A stretch of 64,000 nt of DNA from Bufo bufo. Its lineage: Eukaryota; Chordata; Amphibia; Anura; Bufonidae. Of this stretch, positions 42,847 through 53,488 are shown one piece after another. The stretch is taken from the NCBI RefSeq assembly GCF_905171765.1, contig NC_053390.1, positions 308,268,984 through 308,332,983 of the forward strand, read 5' to 3'. A program made the position numbers and the translations under genes. Below the pieces are notes generated by a model. That model saw only the letters and a list, made by a program, of their open reading frames with translations. It had not been told where the DNA came from and did no database searches. Position 1 is the stretch's first letter. The number at the start of each line of letters is the position of its first letter.

Positions 42847-43755
42847 AACTTTTTATTTCTTCAGTGTATTACTTTTAATTTTACAATATAACATTCAAAC
42901 AATATATTTCACTTGAATTAAAAATACTGTATTTTCAATGCCATTATCAAAACCAAAAATCTGCAAAAATGCCACCATGCCTCCTAACTGTACAGCATGG
43001 CATTGACAGATGGTCAGCATCTTTTGTGTAAAATAACCATGTAAGAAGAAGGACTAGGGCATAGGCAACACAAATCCGGGTTGAGTGACTTCCAAACATA
43101 ACTGCAGTCTTCAGCAGCATTTAATCAACCCTGAGCTTACTCTGATCAGCAATTATTCAGACTCCTTTTAACCCTCACCCTTCCCTAAGCAGGATGAAAC
43201 CAGAAAAGATAAGAACTGAAGTTTAGTCTAGGAGGAAATGTCAATGTCATCAAAGACTTTGTGCGCTAAAATAGTGACACCGGTTACCATTCACATCCGC
43301 GCAGTGTGTGCTAGCTCATGAAGAAGAGCAACCTACCCCCTACCACTCCAGAAACATGTCCAAGAGCTGGAGATTAGAGTAACTGAGCAGCTTTGAAGTG
43401 CAGGCTGCTAGTCAGCTGACCGGTGGATTAGCAGAAACACAATGAAGTGGGTCAGGTAGAAAGAATATAATACCGGGCACATGAAACTCATCTCAATCCC
43501 CCTACAAGGGACCGGTCATCAAGCCACAACTGCATGTGCCACAGCATAAGAAGTCTTCACCATGAGGACTTGTGCACAGCCCCATGCCGTGCAGGTCCAT
43601 TAGAGGTACCAGGGTTGCCAAACAGAATTTTTCTTATCCCAAAATCATGGACATCCAACATTTTTTACAGACAAATTGGAAAACCATAATGAATGATAAA
43701 GGTTATAAGCGATCTATAGCTCAATCTACTGATAAGACCTCATTACCAGCATTTA
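42847..43755. other. Gene-free stretch, apparently non-repetitive
   Basis: I see no exon, transposase or inverted structure here. Sequence composition is ordinary, so this may be ancestral intron. Confidence 0.4.
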
Positions 43756-43763
43756 CTGTTAGC

Positions 43764-45213
43764 CAGGGCCGATCCTACACGGGGTGCAGTGGGTGCCCCG
43801 CACCCCAGCGCTGTCACCCGAAAGGCGCCGAGCGCAGGGCCGGACTGGCCTGCCGGGATAGCGGGAAATTTCCCGGTGGGCCGGCAAGCCTGAGTGCCGC
43901 AAGGCCGCGGCCCTGGTGACAAGTGGGGGCGGCCGCGGCCGGCGGCAGGGCAGAGCAGGAGATGAGCGCCTCCATTGCGGAAGCGCTCATCTCCATAGTC
44001 ATCTGTATTGCCGTCCTCAGGACGGCAATACAGATGCCTGTGCTGCGGCAGAGGAGGGAGAGGTGTGTCCCCTCCTGTTCCTCTGATAGGCTGCCGGCTT
44101 AGTGCTGGCAGCCTATCAGAGGCCGGTGCAGGCGGCGCGATGACGTCATCGCGTCGCCTGAGCCGTATAGCGAGGGACACAGACGGAAGAGGCGGCCTGC
44201 ATCGCATCGCATTGCTGGAGGTAAGTATAAGTGTATTATTATTTTTTATTTTTTTATATAGGTACAATACTGGGCTGGCACATAAGGGGGGCTACTGGGC
44301 TGGCACATAAGGGGGGACTACTGGGCTGGCACATGATAAGGGGGGCTACTGGGCTGGCACATGATAAGGGGGGACTACTGGGCTGGCACATGATAAGGGG
44401 GGACTACTGGGCTGGCACATGATAAGGGGGGACTACTGGGCTGGCACATGATAAGGGGGGCTACTGGCACATGATATGGGGGGCTACTGGCACATGATAT
44501 GGGGGCACTCTGGCTACTGGCACATGATATGGGGGCACTCTGGCTACTGGCACATGATAATGGGGGGGATCTGGCTACTGGCACATGATATGGGGGGGGC
44601 TCTGGCTACTGGCACATGATAAGGGGGGGGCTCTGGCTACTGGCACATGATAAGGGGGGGCACTCTGGCTACTGGCACATGATATGGGGGCACTCTGGCT
44701 ACTGGCACATGATAATGGGGGGGATCTGGCTACTGGCACATGATATGGGGGGGGGGGCTCTGGCTACTGGCACATGATAAGGGGGGGGGGCTCTGGCTAC
44801 TGGCACATGATATGGGGGGCTACTGGCACATGATAAGGGGGGCTACTGGCACATGATAAGGGGGCTACTGGCACATGATAAGGGGGTCTACTGGCACATG
44901 ATAAGGGGGGCTACTGGCACATAGGGGGGCTACTGGCACATAAGGGGGGCTACTGGCACATGATATGGGGGGCTCTGGCTACTGGCACATGATATGGGGG
45001 GGCTCTGGCTACTGGCACATGACATTTATTTTGACTTGTCAAAGCCGTTGACTAAGTTATTGTCAAAGCAAATTGGTGGGGCTGAAGTTGGGGGCTGAAG
45101 TTGTTGCCATAGAAACATTGTAAAGGGGAGGAGTTAGTAAGATAACCACGCCCATGTGGGGGCGCCAGAAATATTTCTGCACCCAGGCGCCTGTGACCCT
45201 AGGATCGGCCCTG
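43764..45213. mobile_element. hAT-type non-autonomous element
   Basis: The inverted ends CAGGGCCGATCCTA and their exact complement are flanked by the same octamer CTGTTAGC (43756-43763 and 45214-45221). The 8-bp duplication and CAGGG ends are hAT signatures. The interior is GC-rich on the left, with a palindrome around CCGTCCTCAGGACGG, and then becomes a minisatellite. The open frame on the minus strand (43743-44267) is GC-bias noise. Confidence 0.9.
44265..45020. repeat. Minisatellite inside the hAT element
   Basis: About 750 bp of tandem units combine CTGGCACAT(GATA)AGGGGGG with CTACTGGG or CTCTGGCTACTGG variants, 22-36 bp each. Higher-order blocks repeat; for example, the group at 44480-44590 recurs at 44640-44760. 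A frame across it is repetitive by construction. Confidence 0.92.
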
Positions 45214-45221
45214 CTGTTAGC

Positions 45222-46081
45222 TGTAAAAGGGTGATAATTACCACCAAAATAATCTAGTCAGGCACCCCCAGCCTAAAAAAATAAAAAATAAAAAATCAGA
45301 CATTAGTCTGTATCAGGCCTCCTGCACACGAATGTGTGCGCCCCGTGGTCGTGCTGCGACCTCGCAAAATGCGGGCCGCAATGCACGAACACCGTTCGTG
45401 GGGCAGCCGCAGTGGATCGCGGACCAATTCACTTAAATGGGTCCGCAATCCGGCCGTTACGCAAAAAGATAGAACATGTCCTTTTTTCAGAACGGAAGTA
45501 CGGGACGAAGCCCCACGGAAACACTCCGTAGTGCTTCCGTAGGGTTCCGTTCCGTGCTTACGTTCCGCATCATTCCGCATCTCCGGATTTGCGGACCTAT
45601 TGAGGTGAATGGGTCCGTGATGCGGAATGCACATGGAACGGTGCCCGTGTAATGCTTGTTCATCCAGCCCTGTGTCTTTCTGCCGGCACCCAAAATCATT
45701 TCTTCTGTACAGCCCGATTGGTATGTGCAAACAGTGAACTGCTGCCCAGGAACAGTTTTCTATGGGGCAAAGAATTGATGTAGTGATGCATTGTCCTCAT
45801 ACAGAAGTATTGATGGCTGCATGTAAATCCATGCACGATCAGGAAATTATTGGGATTGTCTGGTTCCTTCCAAATAATTGCCCAAAACACTGATCCGTGC
45901 AAAAGGACCTTTACATTTCACTTAATCAAATGCAAAGTTACACACGCAGATTTTACAGTAGATTTGAAACTAAATATAATAATGGTCCTATATTGAGAGT
46001 TTGCATATCTAGCTCTAATTTTTATGTGGTTGTCAGTCATCACTAAAAGTTAAATGATGCCACCAGACACTTTTATCAGCT
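45222..46081. other. Gene-free stretch with a partial TWA MITE
   Basis: About 45316-45665 holds MITE sequence. It starts GGCCTCCTGCACACGAATG and has paired blocks such as GGGTCCGCAATCC, but no clean right end. The rest shows no recognisable feature. Confidence 0.5.
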
Positions 46082-46084
46082 TTA

Positions 46085-46485
46085 GGCTACATGCACACGA
46101 CCGTGTGCCCCCCGTGGCTGTATTGCGGCCCGCATACAGCGGGTCCGCAATACATGGGCACCGGCCGTGTGCATTCCGCATCACGGATCCCGGACCCATT
46201 CACTTGAATGGGTCCGCAATCACGGAGATGCGGAACAGAGGCACGGATCGGAACCCCACGGAAGCACTACGGAGTGCTTCCGTGGTGCTTGTGGCCGTGC
46301 CTCCGCACCGCAAAAAAGTAGCGCATGCACTACTTTTTTGCTGTGCAGACCGTTTGATGCAGATCGCGGACCCCATTCAAGTGAATGGGTCCACGATCCG
46401 CATGCGGCTGCCTCACAGTCTTTGCCCGTGCAATTTGCGGTCCGCAGCACAGGCACGGAGCCCTTACATTCGTGTGCATGTAGCC
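46085..46485. mobile_element. TWA MITE
   Basis: The ends GGCTACATGCACACGACCG and (reversed) GGCTACATGCACACGAATG are flanked by TTA (46082-46084) and TAA (46486-46488). Confidence 0.72.
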
Positions 46486-46834
46486 TAAGTCATCAGATTT
46501 CCCTGCATTTTTTATTTAAGCTAAAACTAGAAATGGATCCAATAAGAAATAATAAGCTACAGCCGCACATGGCGTAAATACTGCAGATTCTCCACAACAG
46601 AATTCTGTGTGGGAAAACTACAGCATTTAGGCCAGAGACATAAGCCAGTTGAAGGCAATAAACTTGCAGCGTGTGTCAGTGAGAGCTCCCGTTCTGGTCT
46701 TCGCTCCTCTGACAGGATTGCACAGCATTATAATCATTTATAATGCTGTTTAACCCTTTGAATTCTGAAATCTACTGAATTACACTGACATAATGCTGTC
46801 AGTGTAATACAATACATTCCAGGACTCAGTATAA

Positions 46835-47068
46835 GGCCGAATGCACACGGTATGCCGGGCTGGATTCCTGTTCAGAGCAGGAGCGCACGGCGTCATTGGT
46901 TGCTATGACGCCGTGCGCTTCATGCCGCCGCTGCACTACAGTAATACATTATACGAGTGTATTACTGTAGTGCAGCGGCGGCATGAAGCGCACGGCGTCA
47001 TAGCAACCAATGACGCCGTGCACTGCTCTGAACAGGAATCCAGCCCGGCATACCATGTGCATTCGGCC
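46835..47068. mobile_element. Near-perfect palindrome MITE
   Basis: Arms of about 115 bp start GGCCGAATGCACACGG and pair around ACACTCGTATAATGT-type sequence. Flanks are TAA (46832-46834) and TTA (47069-47071). Relatives occur at 54250-54445 and, as a half, at about 48109-48205. Confidence 0.8.
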
Positions 47069-47071
47069 TTA

Positions 47072-48068
47072 GGCCTCCTGCACACGGCCGTTTTTTTTTC
47101 CCGTTTACTGGCCGTTTTTTGCGTTCCCTATACGGTTCGTATACGGAAGCATTCATTTCAATGGTTCTGCAAAAAAAAACGGAATGTACTCCGTATGCAT
47201 TCCGTTTCCGTATTTCCGTTCCGTTTTAACATAGAACATGTCCTATTATTGCCCACAAATCACGTTCCGTGGCTCCATTTAAGGCTACTTTCACACTAGC
47301 GTTGTTTTAATCCGGCGTTCAATTCCGACACCGGAACTGCCCGCCGGATCCGGAAAAACGTGTGAAAACGGATTACATTTGAATCCTGATCAGGATTTTG
47401 ATCACAATGAAAAAATGCATTGGAAAAAAACGGATCCGCCATTTATGGACTTTAACTTTTTTTTCACATTTTTCGGGTTTAACATGCAAAAGCCGGATCC
47501 GTTTTGACTGAACACACAGTGCCAGATCCGGCGTTAATGCAAGTCAATGGGAAAAAGGCCTGATCCGGCGTTCAGTCAAAGTGTTCAGGCTTTTTGGCCG
47601 GAGGTAAAAATACTGCATGCTACGTTTTTCTGAAAAGCCTGATCAGTCAAAAAGACTGAACTGAAGACATCCTGATGCATCCTGAAGGACTGACTCTCCA
47701 TTCAGAATGCATGGGGATAAAACTGATCAGTTCTTTTCCGGATTTGAGCTCCTAGGACGGAACTCAGCGCCGGAAAAGAAAAACGCTAGTGTGAAAGTAG
47801 CAGTCAATGGGTCCGCAAAAAAAAACGGAACACATACGGAAATGCATCCGTATGTCTTCCGTTTCCGTTCCGTTTTTTGCTGAACCATCTATTGAAAATG
47901 TTATGCCCAGCCCAATTTTATCTATGTAATTACTGTATACTGTATATGCCATACGGAAAAACGGAACGGAAAAACGGAACAGAAGCGGAAACAAAAAACG
48001 GAACAACGGATCCGTGAAAAACGGACCGCAAAACACTGAAAAAGCCATACGGTCGTGTGCAATAGGCC
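47072..48068. mobile_element. TWA MITE, interrupted
   Basis: The ends GGCCTCCTGCACACGGCCG and (reversed) GGCCTATTGCACACGACCG are flanked by TTA (47069-47071 and 48069-48071). Another MITE at 47283-47801 interrupts it. A related uninterrupted copy is at about 52582-53052. Confidence 0.72.
47283..47801. mobile_element. TWA MITE, innermost
   Basis: The ends GGCTACTTTCACACTAGCG and (reversed) GCTACTTTCACACTAGCG lie inside the host block GGCTCCATT...GTCAATGGG, whose intact form is seen near 52770. TAA precedes the left end; the right flank reads CAG. Confidence 0.75.
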
Positions 48069-48336
48069 TTATACTGAGTCCTGGAATGTATTGTATTACA
48101 CTGACAGCATTACGCCGTGCGCTCCTGCTCTGAACAGGAATCCAGCCCGGCATACCACGGACCGCTCTCGGCCGCGGAACACTGCCGTGTGCATTCGGCC
48201 TTATGCTGTGCGATCGTGTCAGAGGAGATTTTTATTGCCTTCAATTGGCTCGTGTCTGGCATTATAATGACAGCAAAGTGGATACAATTTCAGAAATCTC
48301 ATTCACCTGCTGAGGAGGTTTTCAATCCATAGCATG

Positions 48337-48712
48337 TTAAAGGGATTATCCAGGAATTGATAGGCGACCAGGATAGGCGACCATTATCACTTTGGCGGGG
48401 GTCTGAGTCCTGCCACACCCGCCGATCAGCTGTTTCAGGGATCTACTACACTCACTCGAGGTCTGGTGATCACAGCTGGCTCCCAGTAGCTTTCCAAGCA
48501 CAGCGACATACATTGTAGAGCAGCTGTGCTTGGTATTGAAGCTCAACTAGATCATGTGACCGATGTACAGTGATGTCACATGGCCTAGAATGAGACCACA
48601 ACGCTCATGGAGCATCGGCCTCTGCTGACTAACTGCTGATCAGTAGGGGTCCTGGGAATCGGAAGCTTGCCAATCTGATATTGATCACCTATCCATAAGA
48701 AGTGCCTTTTAC
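48337..48712. mobile_element. TTAA-type MITE (TTAAAGGG family), right end decayed
   Basis: TTAA followed by AGGGATTATCCAGGA, and inner blocks GGGGGTCTGAGTCCTGCC and GATCAGCTGTTTCAGGGA, match the complete element at 63267-63591. Confidence 0.6.
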
Positions 48713-48871
48713 CTGCAGATTTCAACCTTAGCAATGGAAAGTGTGAAAGTAGTGGAACACCCACTGTGATTCCAGCAGCATTGCCTCTGGAATAAAACAG
48801 ACCATTTTGGACGGTTTATGCAGCGCTGGATTTCAGCCAGAGTCGCCACATGACATGTGGTCATCTCCTTA

Positions 48872-49190
48872 GGCCTGTTTCACATGAGTGTGTTCAACCC
48901 GGGAAGCACGCTCCATGTGATGGCCTCATTTCTTCGAGTAAACACTACTTCTCTGACCCAAACTCACAGCATCATCTTAACTTATGATACTGTTAGCTCC
49001 TGCCTGACTGTGGGTCTTCTGTACTGTACTCACATAATGCTGTGAGTACAACACAGGATCTCACAGCATCATAAATGACCATGATGCTATGAATTCAGGT
49101 CAGAGTAGCGGTGTTCTCTCCGGGACCAGGAAATGAGGCCATCACATGGAGCATGTTTCCTGGATAGAAGATACTTCTGTGAAGCTGGCC
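48872..49190. mobile_element. TWA MITE 180 bp downstream of exon 1
   Basis: TTA lies on both sides (48869-48871 and 49191-49193). The ends are GGCCTGTTTCACATG and (reversed) GGCCAGCTTCACAG, and long CATGTGATGGCCTCATTTC/GAAATGAGGCCATCACATG arms pair inside. It is the repeat closest to the exon 1 donor. Confidence 0.72.
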
Positions 49191-49366
49191 TTAGGCTTGG
49201 ATAAAACTGGATAAAATGGACACCCTGTGATACGTCTTGTACAGGGCCAGAAGAGGGCAGTTCATGACACAGGAATTCATTGTTTGGTGTTCTTTGAATA
49301 CCTGCCCTAGATATAACATACTACATACATTTTGTCACAAGGAGCTAAAAAAAATATGGAATACAC

Positions 49367-49468
49367 CTTGTGTCACGCATGTCTTGCAAAGAATATGTCC
49401 ACAGCTAGTGATGGAAAACGTTGCTTCTTGACGCATGTAGCACACATTACAGTGAAACCAGTCCATCC
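49367..49468 (-). CDS. rnf212b: rnf212b coding exon 1 (start codon, RING)
   Basis: On the minus strand the acceptor TCTCTTTTTCAG precedes GG-ATG (start at 49466-49464). The exon gives 33 codons plus one base. The protein begins M-D-W-F-H-C and supplies zinc ligands C6, C9, C22, H24, C27 and C30, in the order C-x2-C...S-C-G-H-I-L-C-x2-C. With C36 and C39 from exon 2 this is a full C3HC4 RING. RNF212-type RING proteins localise to synapsed meiotic chromosomes and help choose crossover sites, acting through SUMO or ubiquitin conjugation. M-D-W-F-H-C at the start points to RNF212B rather than RNF212. The donor GTGTAT is weaker than consensus. The acceptor before the ATG implies at least one upstream non-coding exon, which I could not find. 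Confidence 0.87.
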
Positions 49469-49470
49469 CT

Positions 49471-49733
49471 GAAAAAGAGAATTTAAGCTTAATCATGCAT
49501 TCAGTGCGGTTGAAGTTTCCAACGCTTACTAGTTAAACTATTCAGAAATTCAAGTTATTGTAGACCGAACACAGACAGCAATAACAGCAAATAAATACTT
49601 TCAATTCTGGAAGGGCACAGAAATCTGGCAACACATCCGAGGCCATTTTATACATGGAGAGAGCAGGGAGACCTCACAATATCACTGTACAAGAGGTTTT
49701 CTGTTACTTCCATCAACAGCAAGGAATCTGATT
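49471..49733. other. Non-repetitive sequence upstream of exon 1
   Basis: It probably belongs to a 5'-UTR intron. No promoter element or further exon is recognised. Confidence 0.4.
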
Positions 49734-49735
49734 TA

Positions 49736-50238
49736 GGGCTCATGCACACGACCGTTGTTGTTTTGCGGTCCGTTTTTCACTGATCCGTTGTTCCATATCT
49801 GAGTTTTTCCCCCCCTCTAATTTAGGTCCTCTTCCGTTCGGTTATTGCACAAAACATATCAGTATGGTTTTCGTATTTGATATTTTTTGCGGATCGTATA
49901 CAGAAACAGTTACTTATTAATCACCAAACACATGAGCAATATGGGCTGGGCATAGCATTTCTACAGTAGGGATCCGCAAAATACAGATTAAATACGGATG
50001 TGTTCCGTATTTTATACGGACCCACTGACTTGAATAGGGTCTCGGACCGTGATTTTCAGACAATAATAGGACATGCACTACTTTTTTGCGGAACGGCCAT
50101 GCGGACAAACTGAAACGGAATGCACACGGATTAACTTCTGTATTTTCTACAGCCCCATTGAAGTGAATAGTTCCGCATATCGGCCGCAAAAAAAACGGAA
50201 CAGAAGCGGAAAGAAAATACGTTCGTGTGCATGAGCCC
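49736..50238. mobile_element. TWA MITE
   Basis: The ends GGGCTCATGCACACGACCG and (reversed) GGGCTCATGCACACGAACG have TTA at the left and TCA (probably decayed) at the right. Confidence 0.7.
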
Positions 50239-50392
50239 TCACTTACAGGTCCCAAGCTACAGATGTAGTAGAGTTAACACACATGCTTTATGAGACATGT
50301 TATCTAAACTAAATGAGTTAAGCAAACACCTTCAATTGCTTTTCAATGGCTTTTGTTTCAAGATAACACGATAAGTTAAGAAATTTGAGTTA

Positions 50393-50825
50393 GGCCCTCT
50401 GCACACGAACGTGTGCACCCCGTGGTCGTGCTGCGGCACGCAAAATGCGCAATGCACAAACACAGTCCGTGATCCGCTGCCTGAATGGGTCCGCGATCCG
50501 CTGCGGCTGCCCCACGGACTGTGTTTGTGCATTGCGGCCCGCATTTTGCGGGTCGCAGCACGACCACGGGGTGCACACGTTCATTTGCCGTTCCATGGCA
50601 ATTCTGCATCACGGATGCGGACCCATTCACTTGAATGGGTCCGAAAATCCGGAGATGTGGAACTGAAGCACGGCACGGTTCCGTTCCGTGCTTCAGTTCC
50701 GCATCTCCGGATTTGTGGACCCATTCAAGTGAATGGGTCCGCATCCGTGATGCGGAATGCCCACGGAACGGCAAATGCGGTCCGCAATACGGCAACGGGA
50801 AGCACACGTTCGTGTGCAGGGGGCC
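50393..50825. mobile_element. TWA MITE with paired core
   Basis: The ends GGCCCTCTGCACACGAACG and (reversed) GGCCCCCTGCACACGAACG are flanked by TTA (50390-50392 and 50826-50828). The interior contains two local palindromes, around CGCGATCCGCTGCGG and ACGGTTCCGTTCCGTGC. The 222-codon open frame at 50411-51079 comes from this symmetry. Confidence 0.75.
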
Positions 50826-51439
50826 TTAAAGGGAGTCTGTCCCCTCCATATGGCCATATACAGTGCTTACATTGTCCTATAGCACACCTATACATGAATG
50901 TAATGGTACCTTTGTCTTTGTCTTTACACTTGCAGAAGCTGGAAAAACGAACTATGCAAATGAGCACTTGCAAGTGCCCAGGGGCGGCGTTCACTGTGTT
51001 GGTGCCTAGGCTTTTTCCATTGTTCCCCCGTCCCAGCCTCTGCATATGCCCGCCCTCCTATTTCCTTGCGTCATCCTAAGGTCCAGCCGAGATCCCGCGA
51101 CTGTGCACTGCCTCGCCGGGCCGGAGCATGCGCATTGCGATGCCCATTGTTAACTACTGCGCATGCTCCGGCGATCGGCACAAAACCAGCCAAGGGAATA
51201 GGAGGGCGGGCATATGCAGAGGCTGGGGAACAATGAAAAAAGGCAGAGCAGCCTGGGCACCAACACAGTGAACGCCACCCCTGGGCACTTGCGAGTGCTC
51301 ATTTGCATATCAATCAAAGTTAGTTTTTCCAGCTTCTGCAAGTGTAAAGACAAAGGTACCATAACATTCATGTATAGGTGTGCTATAGGGCAATGTAAGC
51401 ACTGTATATGGCCATATGGTGGTGACAGACTCCCTTTAA
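50826..51439. mobile_element. TTAA-flanked palindromic MITE
   Basis: TTAA (50826-50829 and 51436-51439) bounds ends AAAGGGAGTCTGTC and GACAGACTCCCTT. Arms of about 280 bp pair almost throughout, for example GAGCACTTGCAAGTGCCC with GGGCACTTGCGAGTGCTC. The centre at about 51130 is GC-rich. A TTAA duplication suggests piggyBac-mediated movement. Halves of the same family lie at 2407 and 22579. Confidence 0.82.
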
Positions 51440-52100
51440 GAGTTTGTGTGTTAAGCCTGCTACATCTGCATATTATTCAAATTGAGGGATAAATGTATTA
51501 GAGAATTACTGTTAACACCACTTCCTAATACAGTGCAATTCCCTTCAAGGGCTTGTCCGGGATTTTATTTTAAGTGTGACCTATCACTTCTGGCAACGGA
51601 GCTTCTGAAGGCCATCACTTGTAAAATCCTGGACAACCACACAAATTATCCAGAAATAATTATAGTGATGAGTGGATGTAAGTGCTCAAAAGGAGCCAGA
51701 AGGTCAGCCATGGGAAGCGGAACAGACACGGTGTGCTATCTGCATCTTTTGCGACTCTATTGAAATGAATGAATCAAAAGGGGCAGCTGACCCGGTCCCA
51801 GTTGCTCCTGGGGGGCCCAAGGCAGCTGCCTCTTGAGCCCTGCTAGCCACTGCCCCAGGTGTCAGGCTGTCAGCTACACAGGGGGTGCTGCCATGCCATG
51901 CCTACCAGCACTCCAGGCAGCGTACTGTGAGAGCTGTGATTCTCTAGGACCTTAGATGACATCATCACCATGTGACCAGTAACCTAGCAATATTACTGGT
52001 CACATGGCTATGAGGTCATCAAGGTCCTTAAAAAGAACTGTCAAAAATGCAAAAAATACTCCTTTCTGACGGAAGTGTCCCTTAATACTGTATTGATAGG
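51440..52100. other. Gene-free stretch with repeat pieces
   Basis: A CTTCAAGGGCTTGTCCGGGAT piece (about 51545) resembles the TTAAAGGG MITE class. The paired blocks ATGTGACCAGTAA and TTACTGGTCACATGG (51971-52008) form a small hairpin. No gene is seen. Confidence 0.45.
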
Positions 52101-52436
52101 CAGTGATGGCCAGTTCACCATGTTCGCCCGCGAACACATGCGGGCTGCCATCTTAACTCACAAGTCTGGCGATGCACAGGTAAGTCCTTACCTGTGCCTG
52201 TGCGCGAGCCGGTCTGAAACAAATGCAGTCACCGGGAGCAGGCAGTTCATAGAACAGCCCGATGAAGGCCCCCGGCGGCTGTTCTCAGAAACTGCCTGCT
52301 CCCGGTGACCACATTTGTTTTAGACCAGCTCGCGCACAGGCACAGGTAAGGACTTACCTGTGCATCGCCAGACTTGTGAGTTAAGATGGCAGCCCGCATG
52401 TGTTCGCGGGCAAACACGGTGAACTGGCCATCACTG
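52101..52436. mobile_element. hAT-type palindromic MITE, complete
   Basis: The ends CAGTGATGGCCAGTTCACC and their complement are flanked by TTGATAGG (52093-52100) and TTGCTAGG (52437-52444), an 8-bp duplication with one difference. Arms of about 160 bp pair along their whole length. Each arm has a CACAGGTAAG(T/G) motif opposite CTTACCTGTG. It is the complete form of the truncated copy at 1918-2175. Confidence 0.85.
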
Positions 52437-52581
52437 TTGCTAGGCACCTACTATTGACATGAAACTAACCAGAGAGGGGCTCTTTTCTGGTATCTGTCCT
52501 CTGGGGTACACTGGGTAGACTTAAACCATGTTTCTGCAGATTTGTAATGCAGATAATAGCAGATTTTTTTCAGAGTGGCAC

Positions 52582-53052
52582 TGTTTTTTTTTTTCCGTTT
52601 ACGGGCCATTTTTTGCGCTTCGTATATGGTCCGTATGCAGAACCATTGATTTCAATGGTTCCGCAAAAAAAACTGAATGTACTCCGTATGCATTCCGTTT
52701 CCGTATTTTCATTTTTCCATTCCGTTGAAAGATAGAACATGTCCTATTATTGCCCGCAAATCACGTTCCGTGGCTCCATTCAAGTCAATGGGTCTGCAAA
52801 AAAAATGGAACACATACGGAATGTACTCCGTATGTCTTCCATATCCGTTCCGTTTCTGCGGAACCATCTATTGAAAATGTTATGCCCGGCCCAATTTTTT
52901 CTATGTAATTACTGTATACTGTATATGCCATATGGAAAAACAGAACAGAAAAACGGAAAGGAAACAAAAACACAACGGAAACAAAAAATGGAACAACGGA
53001 TCCGTGAAAAACAGACCGCAAAACACTGAAAAAGCCATACGGTCGTGGGCCT
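52582..53052. mobile_element. TWA MITE, ends degraded
   Basis: The interior is closely related to 47072-48068: AGAACATGTCCTATTATTGCCC, CTCCATTCAAGTCAATGGG and ACTGTATACTGTATATGCCAT are shared. It lacks the insert found there, so it records the pre-insertion state. The right end reads ACGGTCGTGGGCC before TAA. Confidence 0.65.
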
Positions 53053-53177
53053 AACACAATGTCACATTGAATGAGCCCTCAAACTCGTATCACCTATTGG
53101 CGTTCCCCAAAATGTCATCACGTAGCGCTGATAAGAAAACATTTCCACAAAAAATCCAATTATAATGGAAATCTATG

Positions 53178-53485
53178 GACTCATGCACACAAACGTGTGC
53201 CAGCCGGGACCGCATTGCGGCCCACAAACAGCGGGTCCGCAATATACGGACCCTGGCCATTTGTACACCGCATCATGGATGTGGACCCATTCACCTGAAT
53301 GGGTCCGCAATCCAGAGGAGCGATGCGGAACGGAGGCATGGAACCCCACAGAAGCCCTACAAACTACTTGTTCTATACTAGAACTACTTGTTCTATTTTT
53401 TTGCGGTGCAGATGGATCACAGACCCATTAAAGTTGAATGGGTCTGCATCCATCTGCGGAAACAGCACGTTCGTGTGCATGAGCC
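53178..53485. mobile_element. TWA MITE, left end degraded
   Basis: The ends ACTCATGCACACAAACGTG and (reversed) GGCTCATGCACACGAACG are followed at the right by TTA. GGGTCCGCAAT-type blocks lie inside. Confidence 0.6.
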
Positions 53486-53488
53486 TTA

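Larger units (their letters stand above)
46631..48260. mobile_element. Outer fold-back element of a four-level nest
   Basis: The ends GCCAGAGACATAAGCCAGTT and (reversed) GCCAGACACGAGCCAATTGA, and inner arms such as CTCCTCTGACAGGATTGCACAGCAT, pair across 1.6 kb. The arms are separated by the inserts at 46835-47068, 47072-48068 and, inside the latter, 47283-47801. Confidence 0.65.
37275..49366 (-). other. rnf212b: rnf212b intron 1 (about 12 kb)
   Basis: The intron runs between the donor GTGTAT at 49366 and the acceptor at 37275-37276. It splits the RING finger between its sixth and seventh zinc ligands. It holds the Tc1 remnant, Penelope-like fragment, hAT element and many MITEs. Confidence 0.78.

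Noticed and set aside
43743..44310. 174- and 100-codon frames in GC-rich DNA
   Set aside because: They lie across the hAT boundary and palindrome; GC bias lengthens frames and no motif is present.
44265..45020. CRISPR-like array
   Set aside because: Units are contiguous variants without unique spacers, inside a hAT element of a vertebrate genome.
50411..51079. 222-codon open frame
   Set aside because: It spans a TWA MITE and the adjoining palindrome. Overlapping frames on both strands give similar peptides because the DNA is symmetric, and no domain is recognisable.
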